DNA of 64,000 nt from JAWXUK01 sp044432725 (GTDB taxonomy: Bacteria > Bacillota > Clostridia > Oscillospirales > Oscillospiraceae). The notes under the pieces are model-generated. The model was not told the DNA's origin and made no database searches. It worked only from the letters and a program-made list of their open reading frames with translations. Location: the NCBI GenBank assembly GCA_044432725.1, contig JAWXUL010000010.1, positions 32,937 to 96,936 on the forward strand, given 5' to 3'. Within the stretch, counting starts at the first letter, position 1. Each line of letters begins with the position of its first letter. Shown here piece by piece: positions 34,500 to 44,461 of the stretch. The position numbers and the translations under genes are program-made.

Positions 34500-34525
34500 A
34501 AGAAAATTGCCCCCGTAGGGGCAAT
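34500..34525 (-). terminator. Intrinsic terminator between the small membrane-protein gene and recD2
   Basis: On the minus strand ATTGCCCC TACG GGGGCAAT is followed by TTTTC. It starts directly at the stop of the 99-aa ORF. Confidence 0.7.
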
Positions 34526-34824
34526 CATGGGGAGGGGGGGAAGGTTTCACATAATTTAAGATCCACCCAACGACTGGTCAGGTGTGACACCAGTGTCTGT
34601 CCCTCGCCCGACAATCCTTGGTCAAGGATATAGATGGGGCAGCGAATGATCCCCAGTGTTTTCAGCCAGATCAGGGCATACAGTCGTTGCTCTAAGTCCT
34701 CTGCCTTGTCTTTGACAGGAAGCAGGATAAAGGCTTTGCGTAAGGGGAGCAAGGCTCTGCCAAGGCAGAATGCTAGAAATAAAAAGAAAAAAAACACCAA
34801 GGAAAAAGCCAGATAGTAATCCAT
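34525..34824 (-). CDS. Small membrane protein of unknown function (99 aa)
   Basis: Residues 5-25 are a strongly hydrophobic helix (FSLVFFFFLFLAFCLG). The rest is a cytoplasmic ~75-residue domain with Leu-rich helices (AEDLEQRLYALIWLKTLG) and no family I recognise. AGAGGTGA lies 7 nt before the ATG. It sits between uvrA and recD2 on the same strand and its stop is followed at once by a terminator. A competing frame from 34876 has a ribosome site much less well placed. Confidence 0.6.
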   Translation of the reverse strand: MDYYLAFSLVFFFFLFLAFCLGRALLPLRKAFILLPVKDKAEDLEQRLYALIWLKTLGIIRCPIYILDQGLSGEGQTLVSHLTSRWVDLKLCETFPPSP

Positions 34825-34912
34825 ATTTCATCACCTCTTTCCTCATTCTATGCAAAAGAGGGGAAAGGTGCTTCAATTTTAATCATTTTTAAGTTGCTCT
34901 ATCAGGAGAAAT

Positions 34913-37747
34913 TTATTTTTTTGTTTTCAGCAATGGTTTTAGATATTTCCCTGTATAGGATTCTGGGCATTTTGCAATTTGTTCTGGAGTGCCAGCACAA
35001 ACGATATAACCCCCACCACTCCCACCTTCAGGGCCAAGGTCAATGAGATGGTCAGCAGTTTTAATTACATCTAAGTTATGCTCGATGACGACCACAGTAT
35101 TCCCTGTTTCCACCAATCGTTGAATCACTTCAATCAAGCGATGGACATCATAGCTGTGGAGTCCTGTGGTGGGTTCATCCAGAATATAGATGGTAGAGCC
35201 AGTAGAGCGTTTAGAGAGTTCTGTGGCAAGTTTCACACGTTGCGCTTCTCCTCCTGACAAAGTGGTAGAAGCTTGCCCTAGTTTCACATAACTTAATCCC
35301 ACATCCAAAAGTGTTTGGAGCTTTTTTGCCAGCTTGGGGATATTTTCAAAGAAGGGGAGTGCTTCTTCCACTGTCATTTCCAAGACTTCGTAGATGTTTT
35401 TGCCTTTATACTTCACTTCTAGGGTTTCACGGTTATAGCGTTTCCCTTTACACACTTCACAGGGGACATAGATATCAGGGAGAAAGTGCATTTCAATTTT
35501 CAACAAGCCATCCCCAGAACAAGCCTCGCAACGTCCACCACGGACATTAAAGGAAAAGCGTCCTGCTGCATACGCACGGGTCTTGGCATCAGGGGTAGAG
35601 GCAAAGAGATCACGGATATCGGTGAAAATGCCTGTATAGGTGGCTGGATTGCTCCGTGGTGTGCGACCAATGGGGCTTTGGTCGATGTTAATGACTTTGT
35701 CCAGATATTCCAGTCCTGTTAGCTTTTTGTGTTTTCCAGGACGTTGTTTGCTGTGGTTGAGTTCAGCAGCAAGTTTTTTATAAAGGATTTCGTTGATCAG
35801 AGAGGACTTCCCAGAGCCAGAGACCCCTGTGACACAGGTCAGCGTGCCTAAGGGGAATTTGACGTTTACTTTTTGTAAATTATTTTCTTCTGCACCTAGA
35901 ATTTCTAAGAAAGTGCCGTTGCCTTTTCTGCGAGTGCTGGGCACAGGGATTTTTTTTCGTCCAGAGAGATAGTCCCCAGTCAGGGAGTTGGTATTTGCCA
36001 TGACTTCTTGTGCTGTGCCAGCAGCCACGACCTCACCACCCTGTAGCCCCGCTCCCGGACCAATATCCACGATATAGTCAGCCGCTCGCATGGTGTCTTC
36101 GTCATGTTCCACCACCAGAAGGGTGTTGCCCAAATCACGGAGACGTTGCATGGTGGCAAGGAGCATATCGTTGTCCCGTTGGTGGAGACCGATGGAAGGC
36201 TCGTCCAAGATATACAGCACCCCCATGAGAGAAGAGCCGATTTGTGTGGCAAGGCGAATCCGTTGGCTTTCTCCTCCAGACAGAGAGCCCGCAGAACGAG
36301 ACAGGGTCAGATATTGCAGTCCTACAGCTTGTAAAAAGCCCAATCTTTCTCGGATTTCTTTTAAGATTCTTTCGGCAATCATGGTTTTTGTATCAGAAAG
36401 CATCAAGGTATCGAAGAAGGCAAGGGCTTCGTCCACCGAGAGGTGACAATAACTGTCAATATCCATATCCCCCACAGTGACAGCAAGGGATTCAGGGCGA
36501 AGTCGTTTGCCTTGACAATCAGGACAGGGACAGTGGGACATACTTTCTTCCAGTTCACGACGCATGGCATCAGATTGGGTTTCACGATAGCGTCGTTCCA
36601 GATTATTGCAAATGCCTTCAAAGGGTTGGCGCAACGTGCCAGAGCCTCTTGCTTGTTCATAATGCAGGGTCAGATCTTCGTCCCCTGTGCCACGGAGAAT
36701 GATCTCCAGAATTTCAGGCGAAAGATTTTTCACAGGGGTATTCAATTTGAATTTGTATTTTTTCGCCAGAGCGTCAAAATACATACGAGAAATCCCACCT
36801 CCTGAGATATTTCCCCAGCCAGAGGCAACCACAGCCCCTTCTAACAGAGACAAATTGTGGTTTGGGATAATCAAATCAGGGTCAACTTTCAGCTGTGCCC
36901 CTAAGCCTGTGCAGTTGGGACAGGCGCCATAGGGGTTATTGAAAGAGAACATACGAGGGGTCAGTTCTTCAATGGAAATGCCACAATCTTCACAGGCATA
37001 GTTTTGAGAGAAGAGCAAGTCCTCGTCTTTGTCCAAAACATTGACAATCACAAGGCCACCAGCCAGTGTCGTAGCTGTTTCGATAGAGTCTGTGAGACGA
37101 CGGGCAATGTCCTCTTTTAAAATCAATCTGTCCACAGTGATGTCGATGTTGTGCTTTTTATTCTTTTCAGGCTTGATTTCTTCAGAGAGATCATAGGCAA
37201 TGCCGTCCACACGGCAACGGACATAACCTGATTTTCGGGCATCTTCAAAGATTTTTTGATGTTCCCCTTTTCTTGCTCTGACCACAGGGGAGAGCACTTG
37301 GATCTTGGTCCCTGTGGGGAGCGCCATCACTTGGTCTATGATTTGGTCGATGGTTTGTTGCATGATTTCTTTCCCACATTTGGGACAGTGGGGGGTTCCC
37401 ACCCTAGCCCAGAGCAAACGGAGATAGTCATAGATTTCTGTGACAGTCCCAACGGTGGAGCGAGGGTTTTTGGAAGTGGTCTTTTGGTCGATGGAAATCG
37501 CAGGGGATAGGCCTTCGATATAATCCACGTCTGGTTTTTCCATTTGTCCTAAAAATTGCCGTGCATAGGCAGAGAGGGACTCCACATAGCGACGCTGTCC
37601 CTCTGCATAGATGGTGTCAAAGGCAAGAGAGGATTTTCCCGAACCTGATAAACCGGTCAAAACCACCAACTGGTCACGGGGGATTTTCAGTTCGATGTTT
37701 TTCAGGTTGTTTTCTCTGGCACCTTTGATGTGAATATGGTCTTGCAT
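34913..37747 (-). CDS. uvrA: Excinuclease ABC subunit A
   Basis: 944 residues, full length. UvrA is the damage-sensing ABC ATPase of nucleotide excision repair. Both halves have Walker A (GLSGSGKSSLAFD and GVSGSGKSSLINE), signature (SAGSLSGGESQRIRLA and TLSGGEAQRVKLA) and zinc fingers with CxxC pairs (CEDCG ... CPNCTG, and CEACSGDG ... CEVCKGKR). GAAGGAG lies before the ATG. uvrB is 52 nt upstream, and they form an operon. Confidence 0.97.
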   Translation of the reverse strand: MQDHIHIKGARENNLKNIELKIPRDQLVVLTGLSGSGKSSLAFDTIYAEGQRRYVESLSAYARQFLGQMEKPDVDYIEGLSPAISIDQKTTSKNPRSTVGTVTEIYDYLRLLWARVGTPHCPKCGKEIMQQTIDQIIDQVMALPTGTKIQVLSPVVRARKGEHQKIFEDARKSGYVRCRVDGIAYDLSEEIKPEKNKKHNIDITVDRLILKEDIARRLTDSIETATTLAGGLVIVNVLDKDEDLLFSQNYACEDCGISIEELTPRMFSFNNPYGACPNCTGLGAQLKVDPDLIIPNHNLSLLEGAVVASGWGNISGGGISRMYFDALAKKYKFKLNTPVKNLSPEILEIILRGTGDEDLTLHYEQARGSGTLRQPFEGICNNLERRYRETQSDAMRRELEESMSHCPCPDCQGKRLRPESLAVTVGDMDIDSYCHLSVDEALAFFDTLMLSDTKTMIAERILKEIRERLGFLQAVGLQYLTLSRSAGSLSGGESQRIRLATQIGSSLMGVLYILDEPSIGLHQRDNDMLLATMQRLRDLGNTLLVVEHDEDTMRAADYIVDIGPGAGLQGGEVVAAGTAQEVMANTNSLTGDYLSGRKKIPVPSTRRKGNGTFLEILGAEENNLQKVNVKFPLGTLTCVTGVSGSGKSSLINEILYKKLAAELNHSKQRPGKHKKLTGLEYLDKVINIDQSPIGRTPRSNPATYTGIFTDIRDLFASTPDAKTRAYAAGRFSFNVRGGRCEACSGDGLLKIEMHFLPDIYVPCEVCKGKRYNRETLEVKYKGKNIYEVLEMTVEEALPFFENIPKLAKKLQTLLDVGLSYVKLGQASTTLSGGEAQRVKLATELSKRSTGSTIYILDEPTTGLHSYDVHRLIEVIQRLVETGNTVVVIEHNLDVIKTADHLIDLGPEGGSGGGYIVCAGTPEQIAKCPESYTGKYLKPLLKTKK

Positions 37748-37799
37748 AAGTTCTCCTTCGTGTGGGATTTCATCATATATTCTTTTGAATCAACAAGTT

Positions 37800-39776
37800 C
37801 TAATTTTTCATGCCTCGTATTTGAATAATCTGGTCACGCAAAGTGGCAGCAAGCTCGAATTCTAACATTTTAGAAGCCTCTTTCATGGCTTTTTCCAAAC
37901 GATGAATTTCTATGGCTCGCTCTTGCTTGTTCATTGCTTTTACTTTGCCTTCACGCTGCGCTGTGTCTTCTGTTGCAGAAGAAGACACTTCCAGTAGTTC
38001 TCGAATGGACTTGATGACTGTTTTGGGCTCAATGCCATGTTTTTTGTTGAAGTCATCTTGCAAGGCACGGCGACGTTTTGTCTCGGTGATGGCTCTGTCC
38101 ATAGAGGGGGTGATTTTGTCTGCATACATAACAACCACACCCTTGGCATTCCGAGCCGCTCGGCCGATGGTTTGAATGAGAGAGGTTTCTGAACGGAGAA
38201 AGCCCTCTTTGTCTGCATCTAAAATCGCTACAAAGGAAACTTCAGGCAGGTCTAGCCCCTCACGGAGGAGGTTAATGCCTACAAGAACATCAAAAGTCCC
38301 CAATCGTAAATCACGGATGATCTCCATTCTTTCGATGGTGTCAATGTCGTGGTGCATATAACGGACTTTGATGCTGGCTTTTTGGAGATAGCCTGTCAAA
38401 TCCTCTGCCATTTTTTTGGTCAGCGTGGTCACAAGGACCCTTTCTTCTAGCTTGATTCTTTCCTTGATTTCGTGAATCAAATCATCAATTTGTCCTTCCA
38501 CTGGACGGACTTCGATGATGGGGTCAAGGAGTCCTGTGGGACGAATCACCTGTTCTACAATTTGCCCAGAGCGTTCTTTTTCATAGGCAGAAGGGGTGGC
38601 AGAGACATAGACAGTCTGCCCGATTCTTTCTTGAAATTCGTGGAATTGGAGGGGGCGATTGTCATAGGCACAGGGCAGCCTGAAGCCATAGTCAATGAGA
38701 GAGGTTTTTCTTGCCCTGTCCCCATTGTACATGGCACGTACTTGGGGGAGCATGACATGACTCTCGTCCACAAAGAGCAGAAAATCATCGGGGAAGTAAT
38801 CCAGAAGGGTGAGGGGGGGAGAGCCCACAGGGCGACCAGAAATCACTCTGGAATAGTTTTCAATCCCAGAACAAAAACCAATTTCTTGCAACATTTCAAT
38901 GTCATACATGGTACGTTCTTTGATGCGTTGTTCTTCGATGAGTTTATTTTCACTACGGAAGAAGGCTGTTTGCCGTTCTAGTTCTTGATAGATTTCTTCG
39001 ATGGCGCCCTTCATCTTTTCAGGGGGTGTCACATAGTGACTGGCGGGATAAATGGCAATATGGTTTAGCACACAGTTTGCTTTTCCTGTGACAATGTTAA
39101 TTTCTGAGATACGGTCGATTTCGTCTCCAAAAAACTCTACCCGAATGCCTGTATCTTGGGAATAGGTGGGGTATATCTCCACTGTGTCTCCACGGACACG
39201 GAACATATTCCGATCAAAGGCGATGTCGTTTCGCTCGTAACGGATTTCCACCAATTTCGCCAGTAAATCATCTCTGGATTTTTCCATCCCTGTGCGCAGA
39301 GAGATGACCATGTTGGCATAGTCAATGGGGTCACCCAAGCCATAGATGCAAGAGACAGAAGCCACTACAATGACATCACGTCGCTCGAAGAGTGCTGCTG
39401 TAGAGGAGTGGCGAAGACGCTCTATTTCTGCATTGATGGAGGAGTCTTTTTCAATAAAGGTATCTGTATGGGGAATATAAGCTTCTGGTTGATAGTAATC
39501 GTAATAGGAAACGAAATATTCCACAGCGTTATTGGGGAAAAACTCTTTAAATTCAGCACAAAGTTGGGCTGCTAATATTTTATTATGTGCCAAGACAAGG
39601 GTCGGGCGGTTCAATGCTTCGATGGTCTTTGCCATGGTAAAGGTTTTTCCTGAACCTGTGACCCCTAGGAGGGTTTGTTCGTCCAGACCCATATTGATGC
39701 CATCTACCAGAGCTTTGATCGCCTGTGGCTGATCGCCAGCAGGGGAATAAGAGGAAATTACTTCAAAGTTTGCCAT
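37800..39776 (-). CDS. uvrB: Excinuclease ABC subunit B
   Basis: 658 residues, full length. Walker A GVTGSGKTFTMAKT (residues ~37-50), the beta-hairpin (YDYYQPEAYIPHTDTF), helicase motifs DESHVMLPQVRAMYNGD, SATPS, NLLREGLDLPEVSFVAILD and QTIGRAARN, and the C-terminal UVR domain (EIHRLEKAMKEASKMLEFE) that contacts UvrC. UvrA loads it at the damaged site and UvrC then cuts. uvrC is not in the window. Confidence 0.97.
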   Translation of the reverse strand: MANFEVISSYSPAGDQPQAIKALVDGINMGLDEQTLLGVTGSGKTFTMAKTIEALNRPTLVLAHNKILAAQLCAEFKEFFPNNAVEYFVSYYDYYQPEAYIPHTDTFIEKDSSINAEIERLRHSSTAALFERRDVIVVASVSCIYGLGDPIDYANMVISLRTGMEKSRDDLLAKLVEIRYERNDIAFDRNMFRVRGDTVEIYPTYSQDTGIRVEFFGDEIDRISEINIVTGKANCVLNHIAIYPASHYVTPPEKMKGAIEEIYQELERQTAFFRSENKLIEEQRIKERTMYDIEMLQEIGFCSGIENYSRVISGRPVGSPPLTLLDYFPDDFLLFVDESHVMLPQVRAMYNGDRARKTSLIDYGFRLPCAYDNRPLQFHEFQERIGQTVYVSATPSAYEKERSGQIVEQVIRPTGLLDPIIEVRPVEGQIDDLIHEIKERIKLEERVLVTTLTKKMAEDLTGYLQKASIKVRYMHHDIDTIERMEIIRDLRLGTFDVLVGINLLREGLDLPEVSFVAILDADKEGFLRSETSLIQTIGRAARNAKGVVVMYADKITPSMDRAITETKRRRALQDDFNKKHGIEPKTVIKSIRELLEVSSSATEDTAQREGKVKAMNKQERAIEIHRLEKAMKEASKMLEFELAATLRDQIIQIRGMKN

Positions 39777-39844
39777 ATATCAAGATTCCTTTCAGGGGGA
39801 AGAAACGTTGGGACAGTTGCAAGAGCGAGGAGAGATAGATTCCC

Positions 39845-40666
39845 TTATCTAGGCCAAGGGAGAGGGAAGCGTTTTTCTTGAGAAATTTGTCGCATAGAGG
39901 CAGCTTCTTGTCTGCCGATGATTAAATGGTCTTCCACGTAAATTTCAAAGGGGTGGAGGGCTTCCAGCAAACGTTGGGTGGCATTCCAGTCAGCAGCCGA
40001 GGGTTCTAAGGTGCCTGTGACATGATTGTGTGCCACATAAACCCGAACAGCTCCTAATGTGAGTGCTTCAGTGGCAATTTGACGGAAGTTGAAGCCCACT
40101 GAGAGCAAACTGCCTTCCCCTGCAGGACGAGTACCAATTTGACGTTTTTGTGCGTCGAGGTAAAGGACAAAAACCTTTTCCACTTTGGCATTTAAGAAAT
40201 AGCTTGACAGAATTTCGAAGGCAGTTTGGGAATTATGAACAAAGACAATGGATTCTGATTCTTTCAAACCATTATAAACCTGCATGGCTGTGACCAGTTT
40301 GATTAGGGTAGCAGAGTGGTCACCCATGCCTTTTACCTTGCATAATTCTTGGTGAGAAGCTTTTAGCACCGAGGGGAAATCCCCAAAGGTGCGAATCAGA
40401 TCCCGTGCGACATCTGCCACATCCCCTTGGGGGATGCCAAAAAACAGAAGGAGTTCCAGAGCACGATGTTCCGAAAAGCCTTGGATACCACTTTTCTGAA
40501 AGTGCTTTTTCACCCGTTGACGATGTTGTGCATTGGGATGAGGCTCTTTTTTCGGCTTTTTCGCCACCTTTGTCTCTGCTTTTATCGGTTCTAATTCTTG
40601 GATTGTGACTTCTGCTTCTTTGCTGTCCATGTTTAATTCTATCTTTGTTGTATCTTTCTTTGCCAT
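39845..40666 (-). CDS. radC: RadC-family JAB-domain protein
   Basis: 273 residues. An extended Lys/Glu-rich N-terminus (1-55) precedes the RadC core: helix-hairpin-helix (HRALELLLFFGIPQGD ... LCKVKGMGDHSA) and the JAMM metal site (HNH, seven residues, SxxD in VAHNHVTGTLEPSAADW). Despite the name, the family's role in DNA repair is uncertain. It lies 68 nt upstream of uvrB, on the same strand, in a repair-gene run. The ribosome site is weak (GTGGGAT). Confidence 0.88.
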   Translation of the reverse strand: MAKKDTTKIELNMDSKEAEVTIQELEPIKAETKVAKKPKKEPHPNAQHRQRVKKHFQKSGIQGFSEHRALELLLFFGIPQGDVADVARDLIRTFGDFPSVLKASHQELCKVKGMGDHSATLIKLVTAMQVYNGLKESESIVFVHNSQTAFEILSSYFLNAKVEKVFVLYLDAQKRQIGTRPAGEGSLLSVGFNFRQIATEALTLGAVRVYVAHNHVTGTLEPSAADWNATQRLLEALHPFEIYVEDHLIIGRQEAASMRQISQEKRFPLPWPR

Positions 40667-40699
40667 ATAAAAATCCCACTTCTGTTTCTATTTGGGTGA

Positions 40700-41371
40700 T
40701 TAGTTTGCCCCATATTCTTTCAAATAGGCTTCCATTTTTGATTTCATCTCATCATCAATATAAACTTTTCCAGCCACAGGATGGTTGTGGAGATGGGCGA
40801 TGATTTCTTTCACGGTGACAATGGGATAAACGGCAATGCCTAAATCGTCTCGTAATTCATCTAAAGTAGAGCAGTCTTTGCTGCCACGTTCCATACGGTC
40901 TACAGAGACCAAAAGTGCTTTGATGTTCACAGGAGCGATGTGTTTGAACAATTCGATGGATTCACGGACAGCTGTACCGGCTGTGACCACATCTTCAATG
41001 ATCACCACCTGATCCCCTTCTTTGGGTTGATAGCCCACCATGGTGCCACCTTCCCCATGGTCTTTTGCTTCTTTTCTGTTGAAACAATAGGGGAGGTCTC
41101 TGTCATGTTTTTGGTACAGGGCAGTTGCTGCTGCTACTACAAGGGGAATCCCTTTATAGGCAGGGCCAAAAAGGCAATCAATTTCTTGGGGAATATTTTC
41201 TTGTAAACAGGCGGCATAGTATTCCCCTAGTTTGGCAGCTTGGGCACCTGTTTTATAGTTTCCTGTGTTGACGAAATAGGGGGTTTTTCGTCCTGATTTT
41301 GTGGTGAAGTCCCCAAATGTCAGCACCCCTGCCCCTACCATAAATTCAATAAATTCTTCTTTATATGTCAT
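40700..41371 (-). CDS. pyrE: Orotate phosphoribosyltransferase
   Basis: 223 residues from ATG 41371, which has TAGGAG 10 nt upstream; the ATG at 41380 lies only 1 nt from that site. It joins orotate to PRPP to give OMP (pyrimidine synthesis). The PRPP loop VVIIEDVVTAGTAVRES, the FGPAYKGIPL strand and the TKSGRKTPYFVNTG N-terminal motif are clear. It has a ~250-nt leader from a strong promoter at 41656-41628. It precedes radC by about 30 nt. Confidence 0.92.
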   Translation of the reverse strand: MTYKEEFIEFMVGAGVLTFGDFTTKSGRKTPYFVNTGNYKTGAQAAKLGEYYAACLQENIPQEIDCLFGPAYKGIPLVVAAATALYQKHDRDLPYCFNRKEAKDHGEGGTMVGYQPKEGDQVVIIEDVVTAGTAVRESIELFKHIAPVNIKALLVSVDRMERGSKDCSTLDELRDDLGIAVYPIVTVKEIIAHLHNHPVAGKVYIDDEMKSKMEAYLKEYGAN

Positions 41372-41627
41372 CGTTTTCATACTCCTATGACGCTCCATGA
41401 AAAACAAACACTCTTCAACCCGAATATTCCTGAACCTTGTCAAGGAAGCAATCGGGGAAGATAGATGGAATCTTTTCATGGAATCAGTTTATGGGAACCT
41501 CTCAAAACGCCGAAACAACAATAAAACAATTCCTTCGCCCTAATTTTTTCAGAACAATCTAAGAACAAAAAATTTGTACTCTTGTCCCCCAAAGCATTTT
41601 TGAGATTCTCTTATTTTACAAGTATAT

Positions 41628-41656
41628 AGTATAGCACAAAGCTTGTCTTTTCGCAA
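41628..41656 (-). promoter_or_regulatory. Promoter of pyrE
   Basis: On the minus strand TTGCGA (41656-41651), a 17-bp spacer and TATACT (41633-41628). It is back to back with the valS promoter. Confidence 0.65.
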
Positions 41657-41671
41657 GAGAAATTTTATTTC

Positions 41672-41700
41672 TTGACAAAAGACCTTTTTTTCGTTATACT
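41672..41700 (+). promoter_or_regulatory. Promoter of valS
   Basis: TTGACA (41672-41677), a 17-bp spacer and TATACT (41695-41700). The transcript would start near 41707. Confidence 0.8.
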
Positions 41701-41712
41701 TGTTTGAGTGAA

Positions 41713-41755
41713 ATTTTCAAAGAAATCTTTGAAAAAAGGGAAAGAATCCTTTCCC
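41713..41755 (+). promoter_or_regulatory. Two adjacent palindromes in the valS leader
   Basis: TTTTCAAAG AAAT CTTTGAAAA (41713-41734) and GGGAAAG AATC CTTTCCC (41738-41755) fill the ~70-nt leader between the promoter and GGAG at 41766-41769. They could be RNA hairpins or a repressor site. No T-box motif is present. Confidence 0.5.
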
Positions 41756-41778
41756 TAGTAGAGACGGAGAGTGAAAAA

Positions 41779-44415
41779 ATGAAAAAAGAGTTACCAAAGG
41801 TATATAGTCCTCAGGAATCAGAGGAGAAAATCTATCAAAAATGGGAAGAATCTGGCTGTTTTCGTGGCGTTCGAGACGAGAGTAAAGAGTCCTTTACCAT
41901 TGTCATGCCCCCTCCTAATGTAACAGGACAGCTTCACATGGGGCATGCCATGGATTGTACTTTGCAAGATGTGTTGATTCGCTTCAAGAGAATGCAGGGT
42001 TATGCAGCTTTGTGGGTGCCTGGGACTGACCATGCAGGGATTGCCACACAAATTAAGGTAGAGCAAGAACTGCGAGAAACCGAAGGTCTGACCAAACATG
42101 ATTTGGGCAGAGAGAAGTTTTTAGAGAAGGTCTGGGAGTGGAAAGAGAAGTACGGCAATCGTATTGTAGAGCAGCAAAAGAAAATCGGCTCTTCTTGCGA
42201 TTGGGAGCGTTCTCGCTTTACCATGGACGAAGGTTGTTCCAAGGCTGTGAAGAAAACCTTTATTGATATGTACAATGATGGACTGATTTATAAAGGTAGC
42301 AGAATCATCAACTGGTGTCCTCATTGTGTTACTGCATTAAGTGATGCAGAAGTGGATTATCAAGAGAAAGATGGACATCTTTGGCATTTACGCTATCCCA
42401 TTGCAGGGCAAGAGAATCAGTATGTGATTGTCGCCACCACCCGTCCTGAAACCATGTTTGGCGATACAGCAGTGGCTGTTCACCCAGAAGATGAGCGTTA
42501 TGCTGATTTGATTGGAAAACAGTGTGTTCTACCTTTAATGAATCGCTTGATTCCCATTGTGGCAGATGAATTTGTGGACCGAGAATTTGGGACAGGCTGT
42601 GTGAAAATCACCCCAGCCCATGACCCCAATGACTTTGAAGTGGGACAACGTCATGATCTAGAGCAACTGCGTGTGTTAGATGACAATGGTTGTGTCAATG
42701 CAGAGGGACGTAGCTATGCTGGGATGGACCGTCTAGAAGCTCGTAAAAAAATCATCAAAGACTTGGAAGCTATGGGCTTGGTGGAGAAAATAGAGAAGCA
42801 TCGTCACAATGTGGGAACTTGCTATCGTTGCTCTACAGATGTGGAACCTATTTTATCCAGTCAATGGTTTGTGAAGATGGATGCCTTTGGTAAAATGGCT
42901 TTGGGGGTTATGGAGCGGGAAGAAACTAAGTTTGTTCCAGATCGTTTTTCCAAAATCTTTACCAACTGGATGGAAAATGTCCATGATTGGTGTATCAGCC
43001 GTCAACTTTGGTGGGGACACCAGATTCCAGTGTATTACTGTGAAAAATGTCACACCATGGTCGCTGGGGAAGAGACTCCTAAAAGTTGTCCTCATTGTTC
43101 TTGCGAGCATTTCCAACAAGACACCGATGTGCTGGATACTTGGTTTTCTTCTGCTTTGTGGCCTTTTTCTACTTTGGGCTGGCCAGAAACCACAGAAGAT
43201 TATGATTACTTCTATCCCACAGATGTTTTGGTCACAGGCTATGATATTATTTTCTTCTGGGTGGCGAGAATGGTGTTCTCTGCTTATTATCATACCGGAA
43301 AGACTCCGTTCCACACTGTCTTTATCCACGGCTTGGTCAGAGATGAACAAGGGAGAAAAATGTCAAAAACCTTGAACAATGGCATAGACCCCTTGGAAGT
43401 GGCAAAAGAGTACGGCGCAGATGCGTTGCGTTTTAACTTGGTCACAGGGATTGGACCAGGAAATGATACACGCTTTTTCCGTGACCGTTGCGAAGCGATG
43501 GGGAAATTTGCCAATAAGATTTGGAATGCCAGTCGCTTTTTAATGATGAATTTGACCATAGAAGAATGTAAACTTCCCTCTATGGAAAAATTGAAATTAG
43601 AAGATAAGTGGATTTTGCATAAGCTGAATGAATTGATTCCACAAGTCGTGGACAATATGGAGAAGTTTGAGCTGGGTGTGGCAGCACAAAATATTTATGA
43701 CTTTATCTGGGATAGCTATTGTGATTGGTATATCGAATTGACCAAAACTCGTTTGTTGGGGGATGGGGAAGAAGAGAAAATCGTGGCACAACAAGTGCTG
43801 TGTTATGTCTTAACCGATATGCTGAAACTGCTACATCCCTTTATGCCTTATATCACCGAAGAGATTTGGCAGGCGCTGCCCCATGAAGGTGAATTTTTGA
43901 TGCTCTCCTCTTTCCCTACCTTTAAAGAGGAATTCCAGTTCCCAGAAGAAGCAGGGGCAATGGAAGAGATTATGACAGCAATCTCTGCTGTGCGTACCCG
44001 TCGGGCAGAGATGAATGTGCCTCCTTCTAAAAAGGCACAACTTGTGCTGGTGACAGAAAAAGGGGAAACCTTTGCCTTGGGGATTCCATTTTTCTTGAAG
44101 CTTGCTTCTGTGTCCGAGGTAAAAATCCTCTCCTCTCAAGAGACAGTGGATATGACAGGCATGGTGACAGCGATTACCCCTTCAGCTAATCTGTATATTC
44201 CTTTGTCAGAATTAGTAGATTTAGACAAAGAGAAGGCTCGTATAGAAAAGGAAATGAAAAAGAATCAAGAAGAGTTGGGCAAGTTGCTGAAGAAATTAGA
44301 AAACCCAGGTTTTACAGAAAAAGCCCCAGCTGCTGTGGTAGAAGGGGAAAGAAATCGTTGTACCGAATTAGAAAACTTGATAAAAAAATTAGAAGAACAG
44401 CTGAAAACGATGTAA
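41779..44415 (+). CDS. valS: Valine-tRNA ligase
   Basis: 878 residues from ATG 41779 (GGAG 9 nt upstream); the frame opens earlier at a TTG that lies before the transcript start. It charges tRNA-Val. The HIGH signature is seen as PPNVTGQLHMGHAMD, the KMSKS signature as GRKMSKTLNN, the editing domain as VATTRPETMFGDTAV, and a C-terminal coiled coil (LVDLDKEKARIEKEMKKNQ) that contacts tRNA. Also CEKCHTMVAGEETPKSCPHC, a zinc-type insertion. One-gene unit with its own promoter and terminator. Confidence 0.97.
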   Translation: MKKELPKVYSPQESEEKIYQKWEESGCFRGVRDESKESFTIVMPPPNVTGQLHMGHAMDCTLQDVLIRFKRMQGYAALWVPGTDHAGIATQIKVEQELRETEGLTKHDLGREKFLEKVWEWKEKYGNRIVEQQKKIGSSCDWERSRFTMDEGCSKAVKKTFIDMYNDGLIYKGSRIINWCPHCVTALSDAEVDYQEKDGHLWHLRYPIAGQENQYVIVATTRPETMFGDTAVAVHPEDERYADLIGKQCVLPLMNRLIPIVADEFVDREFGTGCVKITPAHDPNDFEVGQRHDLEQLRVLDDNGCVNAEGRSYAGMDRLEARKKIIKDLEAMGLVEKIEKHRHNVGTCYRCSTDVEPILSSQWFVKMDAFGKMALGVMEREETKFVPDRFSKIFTNWMENVHDWCISRQLWWGHQIPVYYCEKCHTMVAGEETPKSCPHCSCEHFQQDTDVLDTWFSSALWPFSTLGWPETTEDYDYFYPTDVLVTGYDIIFFWVARMVFSAYYHTGKTPFHTVFIHGLVRDEQGRKMSKTLNNGIDPLEVAKEYGADALRFNLVTGIGPGNDTRFFRDRCEAMGKFANKIWNASRFLMMNLTIEECKLPSMEKLKLEDKWILHKLNELIPQVVDNMEKFELGVAAQNIYDFIWDSYCDWYIELTKTRLLGDGEEEKIVAQQVLCYVLTDMLKLLHPFMPYITEEIWQALPHEGEFLMLSSFPTFKEEFQFPEEAGAMEEIMTAISAVRTRRAEMNVPPSKKAQLVLVTEKGETFALGIPFFLKLASVSEVKILSSQETVDMTGMVTAITPSANLYIPLSELVDLDKEKARIEKEMKKNQEELGKLLKKLENPGFTEKAPAAVVEGERNRCTELENLIKKLEEQLKTM

Positions 44416-44461
44416 TATCAAAATAAACAACCCTTTGAAGTGTTGTACAATAGATTAAAAG

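Noticed and set aside
34622..34876. Competing minus-strand frame over the small membrane-protein gene
   Set aside because: Its start is badly placed and the 99-aa frame has a good ribosome site, a membrane helix and a stop at the terminator.
36090..36805. Long plus-strand frames opposite uvrA
   Set aside because: They are shadows of the conserved uvrA gene on the other strand; none has a ribosome site.
41701..41778. T-box riboswitch before valS
   Set aside because: The leader is only about 70 nt and no AGGGTGG-type T-box motif is seen.
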